A DNA stretch of 39,370 nucleotides from Gemmatimonas sp. (GCA_021154285.1 JAJKIV010000037.1:1-39370), one strand, 5' to 3'; positions 8,287-17,688 are shown, numbered from the stretch's first letter. Notes: a model not told the origin generated them from the sequence alone. Translations and numbers: made by a program.

Positions 8287-9135
8287 ATGAATACTGACAT
8301 GACTTCAGCTCGACGACTGCTCTCGATCCGCCCATCACGGTTAGGCACGGTGGCGGGGATCGTCTTTGGACTTCTGGCGTTGCCACTGCTGGGCGCGCAC
8401 GCGCAAACGACAACCGTTGCGCCGGCCAAGCCTATTCCGACGCCAGCCAGCGTGAGCCCGCAGCGGGCAACGCTCACCCAAGCCGCCGAGAATTTCGAGA
8501 AGGCGGCGGGCAGCGAGAAGGACGCCAACAAACGCGCCGAGTTTCTCTGGCAGGCCCAGGTCATTCGAAAGCGGCTTGCTGAGGGCGACTTTCAGACCGG
8601 ACACCGCATCCTGTTGTTTATTGCAGGTGACAGTGCGCTCTCCGACACGTTCACCGTGAAGTCGGATCAGAAGTTGCAGTTGCCGAATCTCCCTGAGATT
8701 TCGCTCGCCGGTATTTTGGATTCCGAACTTCAAGGCTACCTGGAAACCCAGCTGGCCAAGTACATTCGGGATCCCTCGGTACGCGCTCAGGCGCTGTTGC
8801 GGGTGCAGGTTAGTGGAGACGTAGCCAAACCAGGGTTTTACTCGATTCGCACCGACACGCCTGTCACTGATGTGGTCATGAACGCGGGTGGCCCGTCGCA
8901 GAATGCCGAGATGGACAAGATCGAGCTACGTCGCGGATCGAGCACCGTCGTCCACCGTGGCGGAATCCAGACAGCGATCCAGAAAGAGCTCACGATGAGC
9001 GACATTGGCGCCCGGTCCGGTGATGAGCTCTACGTTCCGACGAAGCCGGGTACCAGCCGCTGGCAAAAATTTGCGGCGATCACTGCAAGCATCATGGGTA
9101 TCGTGTGGGCCGTAGCGTACCTGACGAACCGTTGA
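8287..9135 (+). CDS. Wza-like polysaccharide export protein with SLBB domain
   Basis: 282 residues from ATG 8287, preceded by AGAGG. A cleavable signal peptide (about 1-40, ending AHAQ) is followed by a helical segment (60-95), a polysaccharide-export domain (about 96-170, GDFQTGHRILLF and ITLPNLPEISLAG-like region), and an SLBB domain (about 175-225, VQVSGDVAKPGFYSI). The C-terminus is a single hydrophobic helix (ITASIMGIVWAVAYL). Such proteins form the periplasmic/outer-membrane channel for capsule or exopolysaccharide. It is shorter than typical Wza (about 380 residues) and lacks a lipobox, so it may be a minimal or auxiliary form. It is followed after 55 bases by the initiating transferase, probably as one operon. 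Confidence 0.85.
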   Translation: MNTDMTSARRLLSIRPSRLGTVAGIVFGLLALPLLGAHAQTTTVAPAKPIPTPASVSPQRATLTQAAENFEKAAGSEKDANKRAEFLWQAQVIRKRLAEGDFQTGHRILLFIAGDSALSDTFTVKSDQKLQLPNLPEISLAGILDSELQGYLETQLAKYIRDPSVRAQALLRVQVSGDVAKPGFYSIRTDTPVTDVVMNAGGPSQNAEMDKIELRRGSSTVVHRGGIQTAIQKELTMSDIGARSGDELYVPTKPGTSRWQKFAAITASIMGIVWAVAYLTNR

Positions 9136-9190
9136 CGAACTTCGGTTTCGTTAGGAGAATTGAAGAACCTGCGGGTAACTTCGAGAGGAT

Positions 9191-10009
9191 ATGGAGTCCT
9201 ACCAGCACCTTGCTGATCACGTCAGTGTCCGCGTTCCGTCACCCGGATCCCGGCGCTCGCGAAGACCCGAGACCGCCGACGGAAAGTCGATCGAGCGTAC
9301 GAGGTCGATCGATGCAGTTCGTGAGGTCGACGTCGCCGAACCCGTTCTCGACGTTGTGCCGCGGGAGCGCTCGGAGGCATTGAACCGCGCCGTGAACCTC
9401 GCGCTCGGTGGTGTTGCCCTCGCCCTGCTCGCGCCGTTCTTCGTGCTGGTCGCCATCGCGATCAAGCTCACGTCTCGTGGACCGATCTTCTACACGCAGA
9501 CGCGCGTGGGTATCGATCGGCGCGGACGACGCGAGCTCGCGATTCGCGAACGCCGGCTTCAGGACCTGGGCGGCGCCGCGTTCACGATCTTCAAGTTCCG
9601 CTCGATGTTCGTGAACGCTGAAGGCAAGTCCGGCGCGGTCTGGGCCACCGTGAACGATCCGCGTGTTACGCCGCTCGGCCGCTTCATGCGCAAGTTCCGA
9701 GTGGACGAATGGCCGCAGCTGATCAACGTCGTCAAGGGCGACATGAACATTGTAGGCCCGCGACCGGAGCGTCCGAGCATCGTCGCGCGTCTGCGCGAGG
9801 ACATTCGCGAATATCCGCTTCGGCAGCGCGTGAAGCCGGGCATTACCGGGCTGGCCCAGATCAACCTGAGCTACGACTCGTGTCTCGACGACGTGCGCGC
9901 GAAGGTTCGCTACGATCTCGAGTACCTTCGCCGGCAGAGCCTGGCCGAGGACCTGTTGATCATGGCGAAAACGGTCCCGACGATGGTGCTCAAGGTTCGC
10001 GGGTGGTGA
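9191..10009 (+). CDS. Initiating sugar-phosphate transferase (polyprenyl-phosphate sugar transferase)
   Basis: 272 residues from ATG 9191 behind GAGAGG. After a variable hydrophilic head (1-65) comes one membrane helix (about 68-92, GVALALLAPFFVLVAIAI) and the catalytic bacterial sugar transferase domain: KFRSM, DEWPQLINV, GPRPERP and PGITGLAQI. This family moves a sugar-1-phosphate from a nucleotide sugar to undecaprenyl phosphate on the inner membrane, the first step of repeat-unit assembly. It lacks the four-helix N-terminus of full-length WbaP/WcaJ and is a PglC/WcaJ-C-terminal-like short form. Neighbouring export and kinase genes fit a Wzx/Wzy-type pathway. Confidence 0.93.
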   Translation: MESYQHLADHVSVRVPSPGSRRSRRPETADGKSIERTRSIDAVREVDVAEPVLDVVPRERSEALNRAVNLALGGVALALLAPFFVLVAIAIKLTSRGPIFYTQTRVGIDRRGRRELAIRERRLQDLGGAAFTIFKFRSMFVNAEGKSGAVWATVNDPRVTPLGRFMRKFRVDEWPQLINVVKGDMNIVGPRPERPSIVARLREDIREYPLRQRVKPGITGLAQINLSYDSCLDDVRAKVRYDLEYLRRQSLAEDLLIMAKTVPTMVLKVRGW

Positions 10010-10043
10010 GCCGGGGTTGAGCGACAGTCGATTAGGTTATGAG

Positions 10044-10080
10044 GCCCGCATGGCATGACGCCATGCGGGCTTTCGTTTTT
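10044..10080 (+). terminator. Rho-independent terminator after the initiating transferase
   Basis: An 11-base perfect stem, GCCCGCATGGC (10044-10054) with GCCATGCGGGC (10060-10070), a 5-base loop, and then TTTCGTTTTT. This is a textbook intrinsic terminator 35 bases after the transferase stop. Confidence 0.92.
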
Positions 10081-10091
10081 CCGACCTCGAG

Positions 10092-10745
10092 ATGGTGCCA
10101 GCACGAACGACCGTGAGACGTCGCACGCGCCGGGTGCGCAATCATGTGGCGTTAGGCGTCGTCAGCCTGGGCGCGACGTGGGCGGTCTTCGCGGGCGTTG
10201 ACTCGGATGACCCGGTATTTCGCGCGAGCCTTGCCACGGCGTATGTCGCGCTGGGTCTCTTCATTGTTACGCTGGGCTTCGGCCCGTACGCTACGCTCAA
10301 AGGCCGCCGCTACCCCGTCAGCACCGATATCCGTCGGGATTTCGGGATCTGGAGCGCGCTGATCGCGATCGTTCACGTCGTCGTTGGCCTGCAGGTGCAT
10401 CTGCGGGGCAAGATGTGGGAGTACTTCGTGCACCCGGTGAAAGGGGCCCTGCTGCCCCGGATTGACCCCTTCGGGGCCGCAAACTACACGGGCCTTGCCG
10501 CTGCCCTGATCTTCGCCGCGCTTCTCGCTACGTCGAACGACGCGTCACTGCGACGGCTCGGAACCGGGCGCTGGCGATCGCTTCATGCGCTCGTGACGTG
10601 GTGCCTGGTGTTCACCCTGCTCCACGCCGTGACGTACCAGTTCGTCGAGAAGCGAACCTGGGCAACGGTTGCCACGCTGATGGCGCTATCGGTCGCAGTC
10701 ACGTGGCTGCGTGTTGCGCGAACCGCTCGGCCTGGCGCGTCGTGA
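10092..10745 (+). CDS. Ferric-reductase-like / heme-binding transmembrane protein
   Basis: 217 residues, with six or so hydrophobic segments. The pattern RRDFGIW...VHVVVG and, in a later helix, RSLHALVTW...LLHAV places paired histidines in neighbouring helices, as in the ferric-reductase-like (YedZ/MsrQ-type) membrane domain that holds b-type haem. No FAD or NAD domain is attached, so it would pass electrons to or from a partner that I do not see here. No clear ribosome-binding site precedes ATG 10092. It follows a terminator, so it is probably separately expressed and unrelated to polysaccharide synthesis. Confidence 0.7.
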   Translation: MVPARTTVRRRTRRVRNHVALGVVSLGATWAVFAGVDSDDPVFRASLATAYVALGLFIVTLGFGPYATLKGRRYPVSTDIRRDFGIWSALIAIVHVVVGLQVHLRGKMWEYFVHPVKGALLPRIDPFGAANYTGLAAALIFAALLATSNDASLRRLGTGRWRSLHALVTWCLVFTLLHAVTYQFVEKRTWATVATLMALSVAVTWLRVARTARPGAS

Positions 10746-10781
10746 GCATGCCGTCGCGAGCGTCGTAGCGAACAAGAAAAG

Positions 10782-10811
10782 AAGGCGGGGCGGCTTTCGC
10801 CGCCCCGCCTT
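10782..10811 (-). terminator. Rho-independent terminator for the lipoprotein gene
   Basis: A 12-base perfect stem AAGGCGGGGCGG (10782-10793) with CCGCCCCGCCTT (10800-10811) and a 6-base loop. Read on the minus strand it is followed by CTTTTCTTG, so it ends the minus-strand lipoprotein transcript; it may also block read-through from the convergent membrane protein gene. Confidence 0.85.
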
Positions 10812-10835
10812 GAGTAAGAATTCCGAGCCGGTCGA

Positions 10836-11717
10836 TCAGCCGCAGTGGCCCGGGCCAGTCAACCCGTTGTTGTAATCGTCGAGGATCGCCGACAACGCAA
10901 TGGCCTGATCCCGTTCAGCCGCAGTGATCACCTGGTCGGCAAGCAGCGCGTTGGCGTCAGCAATCGCCTGCTGAACCGCTGCGGGAGCGGAACCGCCACC
11001 GAGAATGTTGAGCTCGGCCGTGATGAGCTGGTGCGTGAGAATGTAGAACGCGTCGCCCTTCTTCGGCGGCGTCTCGAGATTCGCGTCGATCTGCGCAGCA
11101 GTCAGGAGGAATGGACTCGCGAGCGTACCGATGTTCAGCGTGCCGTTCGGACCGAGAATCTGCTGCACGTACGACTCGTGGTTCTTGTAGTAGCCCTGCG
11201 TGAACGTGCAACCCGAGGACACTGCCTCGTTCGTGAAGGTCAGACGAACGCCGTGAATCGAGTTGATGAAATCCGTGAATGGGTTCGTCGGGTTGGCGAT
11301 CGTCGAGATCCCGGACGTGGTGCTGACCCGGACACCGGCGACGCCGGTCAGGTTCGTTGCTGGGCTTTCCTCGACCGTAACGTTGGAGCCGGAGCCTGAC
11401 GGCGCATCGTCCTCGGCGACCACAACGCAGGTGCCGGGCTGGATCGTCACCGTCGAAAGCGCCGTGTGGTTGCTGCCGTAACCGGCGCCAGCCGGAGTAG
11501 TTGAAACGACGAACATTCCCGACGTGTTGCCGTCCTTACAGACGCGGAACTCGCTCGGGACCGGCGTCGCGGTCGCCGGGCTTCCGGCGGCAGCAAGGTT
11601 CACCTTGCCCAGGTCCGAGGCCTTGTCCGGCCCGGTCGCTGAGTCCGAGCACGCTACAACGAACGCAACTCCCATTGAGGCGCCAGCCGCGAGCGCCGCT
11701 TTCCGGTTCATGCGCAT
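10836..11717 (-). CDS. Secreted lipoprotein with TQGYYKNHE motif, function unknown
   Basis: 293 residues from ATG 11717 with GAGG eight bases upstream. The signal peptide ends in a lipobox, VVAC, with lipidated C23, followed by a Ser/Thr/Pro/Ala-rich linker. The middle is beta-rich and low in charge (about 60-160). The C-terminal half starts with CTFTQGYYKNHE; variants of this TQG(Y/W)WKNH motif recur in secreted and surface proteins of many bacteria, but no activity is established to my knowledge. It ends with GPGHCG. It has its own terminator and a long upstream region, so it is a single-gene unit. Located in the outer membrane or periplasm. Confidence 0.75.
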   Translation of the reverse strand: MRMNRKAALAAGASMGVAFVVACSDSATGPDKASDLGKVNLAAAGSPATATPVPSEFRVCKDGNTSGMFVVSTTPAGAGYGSNHTALSTVTIQPGTCVVVAEDDAPSGSGSNVTVEESPATNLTGVAGVRVSTTSGISTIANPTNPFTDFINSIHGVRLTFTNEAVSSGCTFTQGYYKNHESYVQQILGPNGTLNIGTLASPFLLTAAQIDANLETPPKKGDAFYILTHQLITAELNILGGGSAPAAVQQAIADANALLADQVITAAERDQAIALSAILDDYNNGLTGPGHCG

Positions 11718-12225
11718 GTCTTGTCCTCACTCGTGTTAGTGGGTGCCTGCAACCAAATGGGTTGAAGAAACGTCCCCCAGCGCGTCGCATGACCGTGACA
11801 TGGAGCGTGAGTGACCGAGTGCCGCTCTGCGCGACAGCCCTTCAACAAGGAGCGTCGCCAGTCCTGAAAGCGACGAACTGTGAGAACCGCCTAACGCACG
11901 ACGGTTCACCCGCACCACCAAACCCAACTCACATCACCTCGACTACAGCCACGACGCTTACGAAAACGGCGTGTCCTATGGCACAAAGCGTTCCGAGTTG
12001 CTCACGTCGGACGAGGGCCTATCGAGTGAAAAGATTCTGGACGCTTCCGGTTATTTGGCGGGTTAGATCGCTCGATTCACGGTCAGAATGAGTCGCGTCT
12101 CCCGCGACGCCGCGGGTGCTGAATTTGTTATCGGTCGAGGCGTTGTCGCACGCGTCCCGCAACTGTTGGAGCAATGCCGCGGTCTGCGAGCACAGGTGCA
12201 CCAACAGCAGCGCGATAATCGGCGA
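11718..12225. other. Intergenic region upstream of the lipoprotein gene
   Basis: 508 bases with no convincing gene. It holds one GCCTAACG word (11889-11896), a small hairpin GTCGCG/CGCGAC at 12092-12108, and a weak sigma-54-like site on the minus strand at 11980-11995. A 61-codon minus-strand frame at 12019-12204 has no recognisable features. Confidence 0.5.
11980..11995 (-). promoter_or_regulatory. Weak sigma-54 promoter candidate for the lipoprotein gene
   Basis: Read on the minus strand the site is CGGAACGCTTTGTGCC. GG and GC have the required 10-base spacing and 8 of 12 defined positions match TGGCACGNNNNTTGCW. It is about 260 bases from the start codon, so it is less convincing than the other two sites. 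Confidence 0.3.
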
Positions 12226-13239
12226 TCAGTCAGCCGACGCTGAGCTCATCAGTGCGAGAATTTGGTCGCGCGCGCACGCGACATCGGCAACGTTTGCCGG
12301 TAAGAAGGGCGATGGTCGCTCGCCGCGCACTGCCGAATAGAATTGTCGCACGAGCTCGCTCAGTCCTGGATATGCGAGCTCACGGCGCATCGCACGTCGC
12401 GCCAGATTGGCCGACGCACTGCCGAACGTCTTTGCCGCGACGATGAACGGCTGAGCCATCTTTGCTCGACGCGACACGACGCCAGCATGCCTAACGGCAA
12501 ACCCGTGAAACAGGTCCGCCGTCGCGGAACCGGCACTGCCGAGCACGCGCAACATGTTCTCCGTCGGTCGGCTGTGAGCGGACATGGCAATGCTCACGAT
12601 GGTTCCGGCAACGGAGGTGATCGCGCGAAGCTCTCCCGCGACGGGGTGCGCGATCTGCCAGCTCGAGGACCTCAGCGGCGCTCCCAGGAGCATCGTGACG
12701 AGCGAGAGCGGATGAGGCAGAATCTCCGCAACGAGATCATCGAGACTCGCGGAATCGTTCCCGACAGCTCCTGCGGAACACGTCGAGAATTCCACGCGCT
12801 GAATGCGTCCGAGTGAAGGCAGCCACTCTATGATCTGGCGCACTCCGTCCTGAAAGACGAACTGGTGGACCGGACAGGCAATCACACCACGTTGCTCCGC
12901 CAGCGCGAGGAGACGCGCCGTTTCATCGGCGTTCGTCGCGAACGGCTTTTCCACGAGCGCGTGCAGTCCAGCCTCGATCGCAGCGCTCACGATGCCCGGA
13001 TGCGTGGGGACCGGAGTGCACACGTGCACGGCTGCCGCGTGACGTGCGAGAACCGATGCATCCATCTCGGTGAGCCGGAGTGCCTGGGGATGGTGTCGCC
13101 CGAGTGCATCGAGCGCGGCGTCGTTCGGGTCGACGATCACGGTCACCCGACCACCGATCCTTCGCACAGCGTCGGCGTGCCAGCGACCCATGAGCCCCGC
13201 GCCGATGATCACGGCGCGGGGCTCGCCGTGCTCGCTCAT
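12226..13239 (-). CDS. Gfo/Idh/MocA-family NAD(P)-dependent oxidoreductase (second of a pair)
   Basis: 337 residues. N-terminal Rossmann fold with IIGAGLMGRWHA and, later, the conserved EKPF (about 97-100) whose lysine is catalytic in this family; the C-terminal domain carries the substrate site (PVHQF near 121). ATG 13239 overlaps the stop of the upstream oxidoreductase in an ATGA junction. It is the last gene of the nucleotide-sugar operon. Known relatives oxidise or reduce sugars, nucleotide sugars or inositols; in deoxysugar pathways some are 3-ketoreductases. The substrate here is not determined. Confidence 0.85.
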   Translation of the reverse strand: MSEHGEPRAVIIGAGLMGRWHADAVRRIGGRVTVIVDPNDAALDALGRHHPQALRLTEMDASVLARHAAAVHVCTPVPTHPGIVSAAIEAGLHALVEKPFATNADETARLLALAEQRGVIACPVHQFVFQDGVRQIIEWLPSLGRIQRVEFSTCSAGAVGNDSASLDDLVAEILPHPLSLVTMLLGAPLRSSSWQIAHPVAGELRAITSVAGTIVSIAMSAHSRPTENMLRVLGSAGSATADLFHGFAVRHAGVVSRRAKMAQPFIVAAKTFGSASANLARRAMRRELAYPGLSELVRQFYSAVRGERPSPFLPANVADVACARDQILALMSSASAD

Positions 13240-14348
13240 GCCGCCGGGCTGGCCCCCATCCGCATGACCGCGAGCTCCGGTGGCGTCGCCCCCTCGAGCC
13301 TAACGCGACGACCGGTCGCGGCCGCATGATAACAGGCCGCGATGACCTCGAGCACGTCGCGCGCATCCTGACCGGACGCCGGCGGCGCGCCGCCGGTGCG
13401 AAAGGCCTCGAGCGTTTTCTCGAACACGAACCGCGTGGCGATCATCCCTGGCTCCTTCGGGTTTCTCGCCAGTAACGTGCGAGCGTTGCCGACCTCACGC
13501 CATGCCATGCCCGACACGCCGTAGTCGAGGCGGACGTGTGGGCGCGTGCTGCGGTGTAGCCCGGCGGTCACCCGCGCACGACCGCCGAACGACGCACGCA
13601 GTGATGCGCTCGGCGTCTCGGCGCGAACCTCGAAGTACTGCGTTTCCCCCTTGCAGAGGCGATTCTGAACGACCTGCGCCAGACGCCCGTGCGAGAACTC
13701 GAGCGTCACGAGCGCCACCGCGTCCGTTTCCCCCTCACGCACGCCGCAGGTGGACACCGTGCCGGAGACCGCGCGCGGCTTCTCGCCGAAGAGCGCCATC
13801 AGGAAGTCGACGAGGTGAACGCCCGCCTCGTACAGCGTTCGCTGCAGCATCTTCCCTCGCCAGCCGGGTTCTGCCCAGGGCGGAAGGTCCATGAGCTGCC
13901 ACACCTGGGCGAACACGATGTCGCTTGGCGCCGCGGCATCGCGGAGCGCGCGAAAGATCGGCATCTCGCGAAACTCGTGATTCAGCGCGAGACGTTTGCC
14001 CGCTGCCTCCGCAGCGGCGATTACGCGATCAGCCTCCTCGAGCGACGAGACGAACGGCTTCTCGCAGATCACGTGCGCGCCGGCGGCAAAGCTCTTGAGG
14101 CAGTAGCTCGCGTGCGAGTCAGGCGGCGTGCCGATGATGGCGACGTCGGGATTCGCCCGCGCCAGCATTGTATCGAAGTCGTCGTAGACCGGCACCTTCC
14201 ACGTCTTGGCGGCGCGATCGCGGCGACCCGCATCGATGTCGCACGCACCGACGACCTGCACATTCGACATGCCCGCCAACGCCGGCAGATGAAGGGTGTG
14301 GCCGGCGTTGCCGAGGCCGACAACGGCTACACGAAACGAAGGAGTCAT
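13236..14348 (-). CDS. Gfo/Idh/MocA-family NAD(P)-dependent oxidoreductase (first of a pair)
   Basis: 370 residues. Rossmann motif VVGLGNAGHTLHLPAL, then IIGTPPDSHASYC and CEKPF (about 94-98), standard for the family, and a C-terminal alpha/beta domain. It is only moderately similar to its neighbour, so the pair is not a recent duplication. It follows the RfbH-type dehydrase gene by 51 bases and shares its operon, which suggests a step on a nucleotide-linked deoxysugar or its branch; the exact step is unknown. Confidence 0.85.
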   Translation of the reverse strand: MTPSFRVAVVGLGNAGHTLHLPALAGMSNVQVVGACDIDAGRRDRAAKTWKVPVYDDFDTMLARANPDVAIIGTPPDSHASYCLKSFAAGAHVICEKPFVSSLEEADRVIAAAEAAGKRLALNHEFREMPIFRALRDAAAPSDIVFAQVWQLMDLPPWAEPGWRGKMLQRTLYEAGVHLVDFLMALFGEKPRAVSGTVSTCGVREGETDAVALVTLEFSHGRLAQVVQNRLCKGETQYFEVRAETPSASLRASFGGRARVTAGLHRSTRPHVRLDYGVSGMAWREVGNARTLLARNPKEPGMIATRFVFEKTLEAFRTGGAPPASGQDARDVLEVIAACYHAAATGRRVRLEGATPPELAVMRMGASPAA

Positions 14349-14399
14349 CAGAAGCAGTATCGAGTCAGTGATGCAGGCGATCGACGCCTGACGACGCGC

Positions 14400-15731
14400 T
14401 CAACGCGCGACGCCGTCGAGGGTCTGCGCGCAGAACAGGCGAAGACTGTCGACGACGTAGTCGACCATGACGTCCGAGATGCCCGGGTACACGCCCAGCC
14501 AGAACGTGCCCTGCATAACGACGTCGGTGTTGGTGAGATCGCCGACGACGCGATGCGGGAGATCGCGGTAGGCGGGCTGGCGCAGCAGGTTTCCGGCGAA
14601 CAGCTGGCGCGTCGCGATGCGTCTCGCGTCCAGCCACTGGACGAGCTCTCGGCGCGTAAACGGCGCGTCCGGGCGAACTGTGAGCGCGAAGCCGAACCAG
14701 CTGGGATCACTGTGCTCCGTCGCGCGCGGCATGACGAACACATGCGAAAGCTCCGACAGCCCTTCGTAGAGCCGCCGCCAGTTGTGGCGTCGCCGCTCGA
14801 TGAACTGCGGCAATTTCTTGAGCTGCGCGACACCGACCGCGGCCTGCATGTCGGTGGCTTTCAGGTTGTACCCGATGTGCGAGTAGATGTACTTGTGATC
14901 GTACCCGTGCGGCAGCTCGCCGAGTTGCCAATCGAACCGCTTCCCGCACGTGTTCTCCTTGCCGGGCTCGCACCAGCAATCGCGCCCCCAGTCGCGGAAC
15001 GACTCGAGGATGGTCTTCATCTTCGGCGCGTTCGTGAGAACGCAGCCGCCCTCTCCCATCGTGATGTGGTGAGCGGGATAGAAGCTCACGGTCGCCAGGT
15101 CGCCAAACGTGCCTGCGTGCTTTCCGCGATAGGTCGACCCGAGCGCGTCACAGCTGTCCTCGATGACCCAGAGCCCGTGCCGCTTCGCCAGAGCCATGAC
15201 GGCGTCGACGTTAAACGGGTTACCTAACGTGTGGGCGAGGATGATCGCGCGCGTCCGCGGCGAGATTGCTTCCTCGAGGCCGGTCACATCGATGTCGTAC
15301 GTACCGAGGTCGACATCGAGAAAGACCGGCACGAGCCCGTGCTGGATTGCCGGGTTGACGGTCGTGGGAAAGCCGGCGGCGACCGTGATGATCTCATCAC
15401 CAGGTTGGAGCTGCCGGTCGCCAAGCTTCCAGGATGTCAGCGCGCTCGTCGCGAGAAGATTGGCGGACGACCCGGAGTTACACAGAATCGCGTGGCGGAC
15501 GCCCACCGTGCGCGCAAACTCGCGCTCGAACTGCGAGGCAAAGCGTCCGGTCGTGAGCCAGAAGTCGAGCGACGCGTCGATGAGATACTGAAGCTCCGTC
15601 GCGTCGAACACGCGCCCGGACACGGGGACCCAGCTCTCCCCTGGCACGAACGCCGGCTGGCGCAGGGCGGCATCGTAATACTCTGCGGCGAGCGCCCGTG
15701 CTCGGGCTCGAAGCTCGTCAGGCGACGACAT
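14400..15731 (-). CDS. rfbH: CDP-4-dehydro-6-deoxyglucose 3-dehydrase, RfbH/DdhC/AscC type (E1)
   Basis: 443 residues, the usual length. It is a DegT-fold enzyme using PMP and a [2Fe-2S] cluster to remove the C3 hydroxyl of CDP-4-keto-6-deoxyglucose. Two hallmarks are exact: the usual PLP lysine is replaced by His (H221 in [13 protein letters not shown]), and the cluster cysteines C194, C252, C254 and C262 give the CX57CX1CX7C spacing known for E1. It therefore belongs to the iron-sulfur dehydrases, not to ordinary sugar aminotransferases. It needs an electron donor (E3-type reductase), which I do not find in the window. Neighbours rfbF and rfbG supply its substrate. Confidence 0.95.
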   Translation of the reverse strand: MSSPDELRARARALAAEYYDAALRQPAFVPGESWVPVSGRVFDATELQYLIDASLDFWLTTGRFASQFEREFARTVGVRHAILCNSGSSANLLATSALTSWKLGDRQLQPGDEIITVAAGFPTTVNPAIQHGLVPVFLDVDLGTYDIDVTGLEEAISPRTRAIILAHTLGNPFNVDAVMALAKRHGLWVIEDSCDALGSTYRGKHAGTFGDLATVSFYPAHHITMGEGGCVLTNAPKMKTILESFRDWGRDCWCEPGKENTCGKRFDWQLGELPHGYDHKYIYSHIGYNLKATDMQAAVGVAQLKKLPQFIERRRHNWRRLYEGLSELSHVFVMPRATEHSDPSWFGFALTVRPDAPFTRRELVQWLDARRIATRQLFAGNLLRQPAYRDLPHRVVGDLTNTDVVMQGTFWLGVYPGISDVMVDYVVDSLRLFCAQTLDGVAR

Positions 15732-15749
15732 GCGACAGTGGGGGATGGT

Positions 15750-16709
15750 TCACTGGAGTTGGTATTCCGGGAATTCGGCGCCCGCCGAGCGGAACCACGC
15801 GATCGTACGGGTCAATCCGTCTTCCAGCGAGACTCGTGCGCGCCATCCGAGCACCTGAGCGGCCCGCGTGGGATCGCCCGACAGCACCGCGAGCTCCGTC
15901 GGTCGGTAGGAGAGCGCGCCAAAGCGCGCCTCGGAGCGGCTGCCCGTGCACTGCAGGACGCGACTGACGACTTCGCGGACAGTGACGGCCGTGCCCGAGC
16001 AGACGTTGAACGTTCCGCCCACGGCTGCGTCGGTCGTGGCCGCCGCGACGAACGCATCGACGGCATCATCGACGAACACGAAGTCCCGCAGCTGGTCGCC
16101 CGGCGTGAGGTCAATCGCTCGGCCCGAGAGCGCGTGCCTAACGACCGACGGGACGAGCCGGCCGGGTGGCTCCATCGGCCCATACATCGTGAACGGGCGC
16201 AGGGACACGACCTCGAGCCCGGTACGGCGTGCGAACGCATTCACCAGCAGCCAGCCGGCCGCCTTGGCGGCGCCGTACTCGGTCGTGGGCGCCGGAAGCG
16301 CGTCCTCGGCCCACCGTTCGCCGGCCCCGTACTCGAAGCACGAGCCGCAGTAGACCAATCGACTTCCCAATCGCCGCCCGGCCAGCAGCACGGCCAGCGT
16401 GCCGTCGACATTGCCAGTAACGAGCTCACGGACATCACCGACCTCGCCGGTGACGCCGACGGCCGCCAGATGGAAGATCACGTCGATGTCGCCGAGGGTC
16501 GCATCGTGGGCCGGCTCCGCGAGCGTTCTGACGTCGGCCCGGACGGTGCCCGCGAGATCCGAGCGCTCCAGGAGCGCCCATCGTCGCGCGTTAGGCTGGT
16601 CGAGCACGCAGACCTCGGCGCCCTCGTCGATGAGGCGCGGCACCAGGTGCGATCCGAGAAACCCGGCCGCGCCCGTGATCAGTACGCGCCGTCCCGCTAG
16701 TGACCGCAC
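15750..16709 (-). CDS. SDR-family NAD(P)-dependent reductase/epimerase for CDP-3,6-dideoxyhexose
   Basis: 319 residues, from GTG 16709. Extended short-chain dehydrogenase fold: ITGAAGFLGSHL at the N-terminus, YGAAK as the catalytic YxxxK (about residue 147), and RPFTMYGPMEPPG. Located between the CDP-glucose 4,6-dehydratase and the RfbH dehydrase, it is the best candidate for the final 4-ketoreductase (abequose or paratose synthase type) or for an epimerase leading to another 3,6-dideoxy sugar. The sequence does not tell which stereoisomer is made, so no symbol is given. Starts one base after the upstream stop. Confidence 0.8.
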   Translation of the reverse strand: MRSLAGRRVLITGAAGFLGSHLVPRLIDEGAEVCVLDQPNARRWALLERSDLAGTVRADVRTLAEPAHDATLGDIDVIFHLAAVGVTGEVGDVRELVTGNVDGTLAVLLAGRRLGSRLVYCGSCFEYGAGERWAEDALPAPTTEYGAAKAAGWLLVNAFARRTGLEVVSLRPFTMYGPMEPPGRLVPSVVRHALSGRAIDLTPGDQLRDFVFVDDAVDAFVAAATTDAAVGGTFNVCSGTAVTVREVVSRVLQCTGSRSEARFGALSYRPTELAVLSGDPTRAAQVLGWRARVSLEDGLTRTIAWFRSAGAEFPEYQLQ

Positions 16710-16710
16710 G

Positions 16711-17688
16711 TCACGCCAGGAGTGCCCGATACCACGCGATGGTCTCGCGCAGGGCGGTATCCAGGTCGTACGTGGCGCGCCAGTTCAGCGTCTCCCGGGC
16801 TTTCGCCGCGGACAGATACTGATCCCGGATCTCCCCCTGCGCCACGTTTCGCACATCGGGCTCGAGGTCGGAGCCCAGGAGACGCCGGATCGCGTTCACG
16901 ATGTCGAGCACGGACAGCGGCGACTCGTCGCTGAAGTTGAACGCCTCACCGCGCACCGCGGGATCACACGCGCGCTCGCCAAGGAGCATGTACGCGCGCG
17001 CAACATCTTTCACGTAGATGTAGTCGCGACGGAACGTTCCATCGCTCCGAAGCGATGGCCGCTCGCGGCGCAGCAGGGAGCGAATCGTGCCCGGCACGAT
17101 GCGACTCCAGTTCAGGTCTCCGCCGCCGTAGATGTTCCCGCAGCGCGCGATCGTGACCGGCACGCCGTAGCTATGGCAATAGGACGTCGCGATGAGGTCC
17201 GTACAGCTCTTCGAGACCTCGTACGGATGGCGCCCGCGCAGCGGCATCGTTTCGACGTACGGGAGCGCATCGACCTCGCCGTAGGCCTTGTCGCTGGATG
17301 CCACGATCACGCCGCGAACGAGCGACGTGTGGATCCGGCACGCCTCGAGCAGGTTGTACGTACCCCGCACGTTCGTCTCGAACGTCGTGAACGGATTGCG
17401 ATGCGCCACACCGACGATCGTCTGCGCCGCCAGGTGGAACACGTATTCGGCTTCGTGCAGGCTGATTGCTCGCTCGAGGGTCCAGAGGTCCTCAACCGTC
17501 CCGTTGAAGACGGTGCACCGCTGGATGTCCCCGCTGCGCAGCAGCTCGGACTGCGGGTCCGCATCCCGGACGAGGACCGCGACGTTGGCATTCCTACCGA
17601 GCAGCTCGCGAACCAGCCACGAACCGACAATCCCGGTTGCGCCGGTAACGAACACTCGGCGCTCGCGCCAGAAATCGTGACCCGTCAC
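16711..17688 (-). CDS. rfbG: CDP-glucose 4,6-dehydratase
   Basis: 325 residues from GTG 17688, which overlaps the upstream rfbF stop (GTGA); an in-frame ATG further upstream lies inside rfbF and is rejected. Extended [24 protein letters not shown], catalytic YEVSK, and the family-typical [17 protein letters not shown] followed by RDYIYVKDV. It converts CDP-glucose to CDP-4-keto-6-deoxyglucose, the substrate of RfbH. The gene order F-G-reductase-H matches 3,6-dideoxyhexose clusters of O-antigen loci. It is slightly shorter than the usual 350 or so residues. Confidence 0.92.
   Translation of the reverse strand: MTGHDFWRERRVFVTGATGIVGSWLVRELLGRNANVAVLVRDADPQSELLRSGDIQRCTVFNGTVEDLWTLERAISLHEAEYVFHLAAQTIVGVAHRNPFTTFETNVRGTYNLLEACRIHTSLVRGVIVASSDKAYGEVDALPYVETMPLRGRHPYEVSKSCTDLIATSYCHSYGVPVTIARCGNIYGGGDLNWSRIVPGTIRSLLRRERPSLRSDGTFRRDYIYVKDVARAYMLLGERACDPAVRGEAFNFSDESPLSVLDIVNAIRRLLGSDLEPDVRNVAQGEIRDQYLSAAKARETLNWRATYDLDTALRETIAWYRALLA

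Noticed and set aside
13689..16700. Two long plus-strand open frames (13689-15227 and 15231-16700).
   Set aside because: They lie opposite the oxidoreductase, RfbH, reductase and dehydratase genes, and their translations are low-complexity Arg/Asp/Val-rich with no domain.
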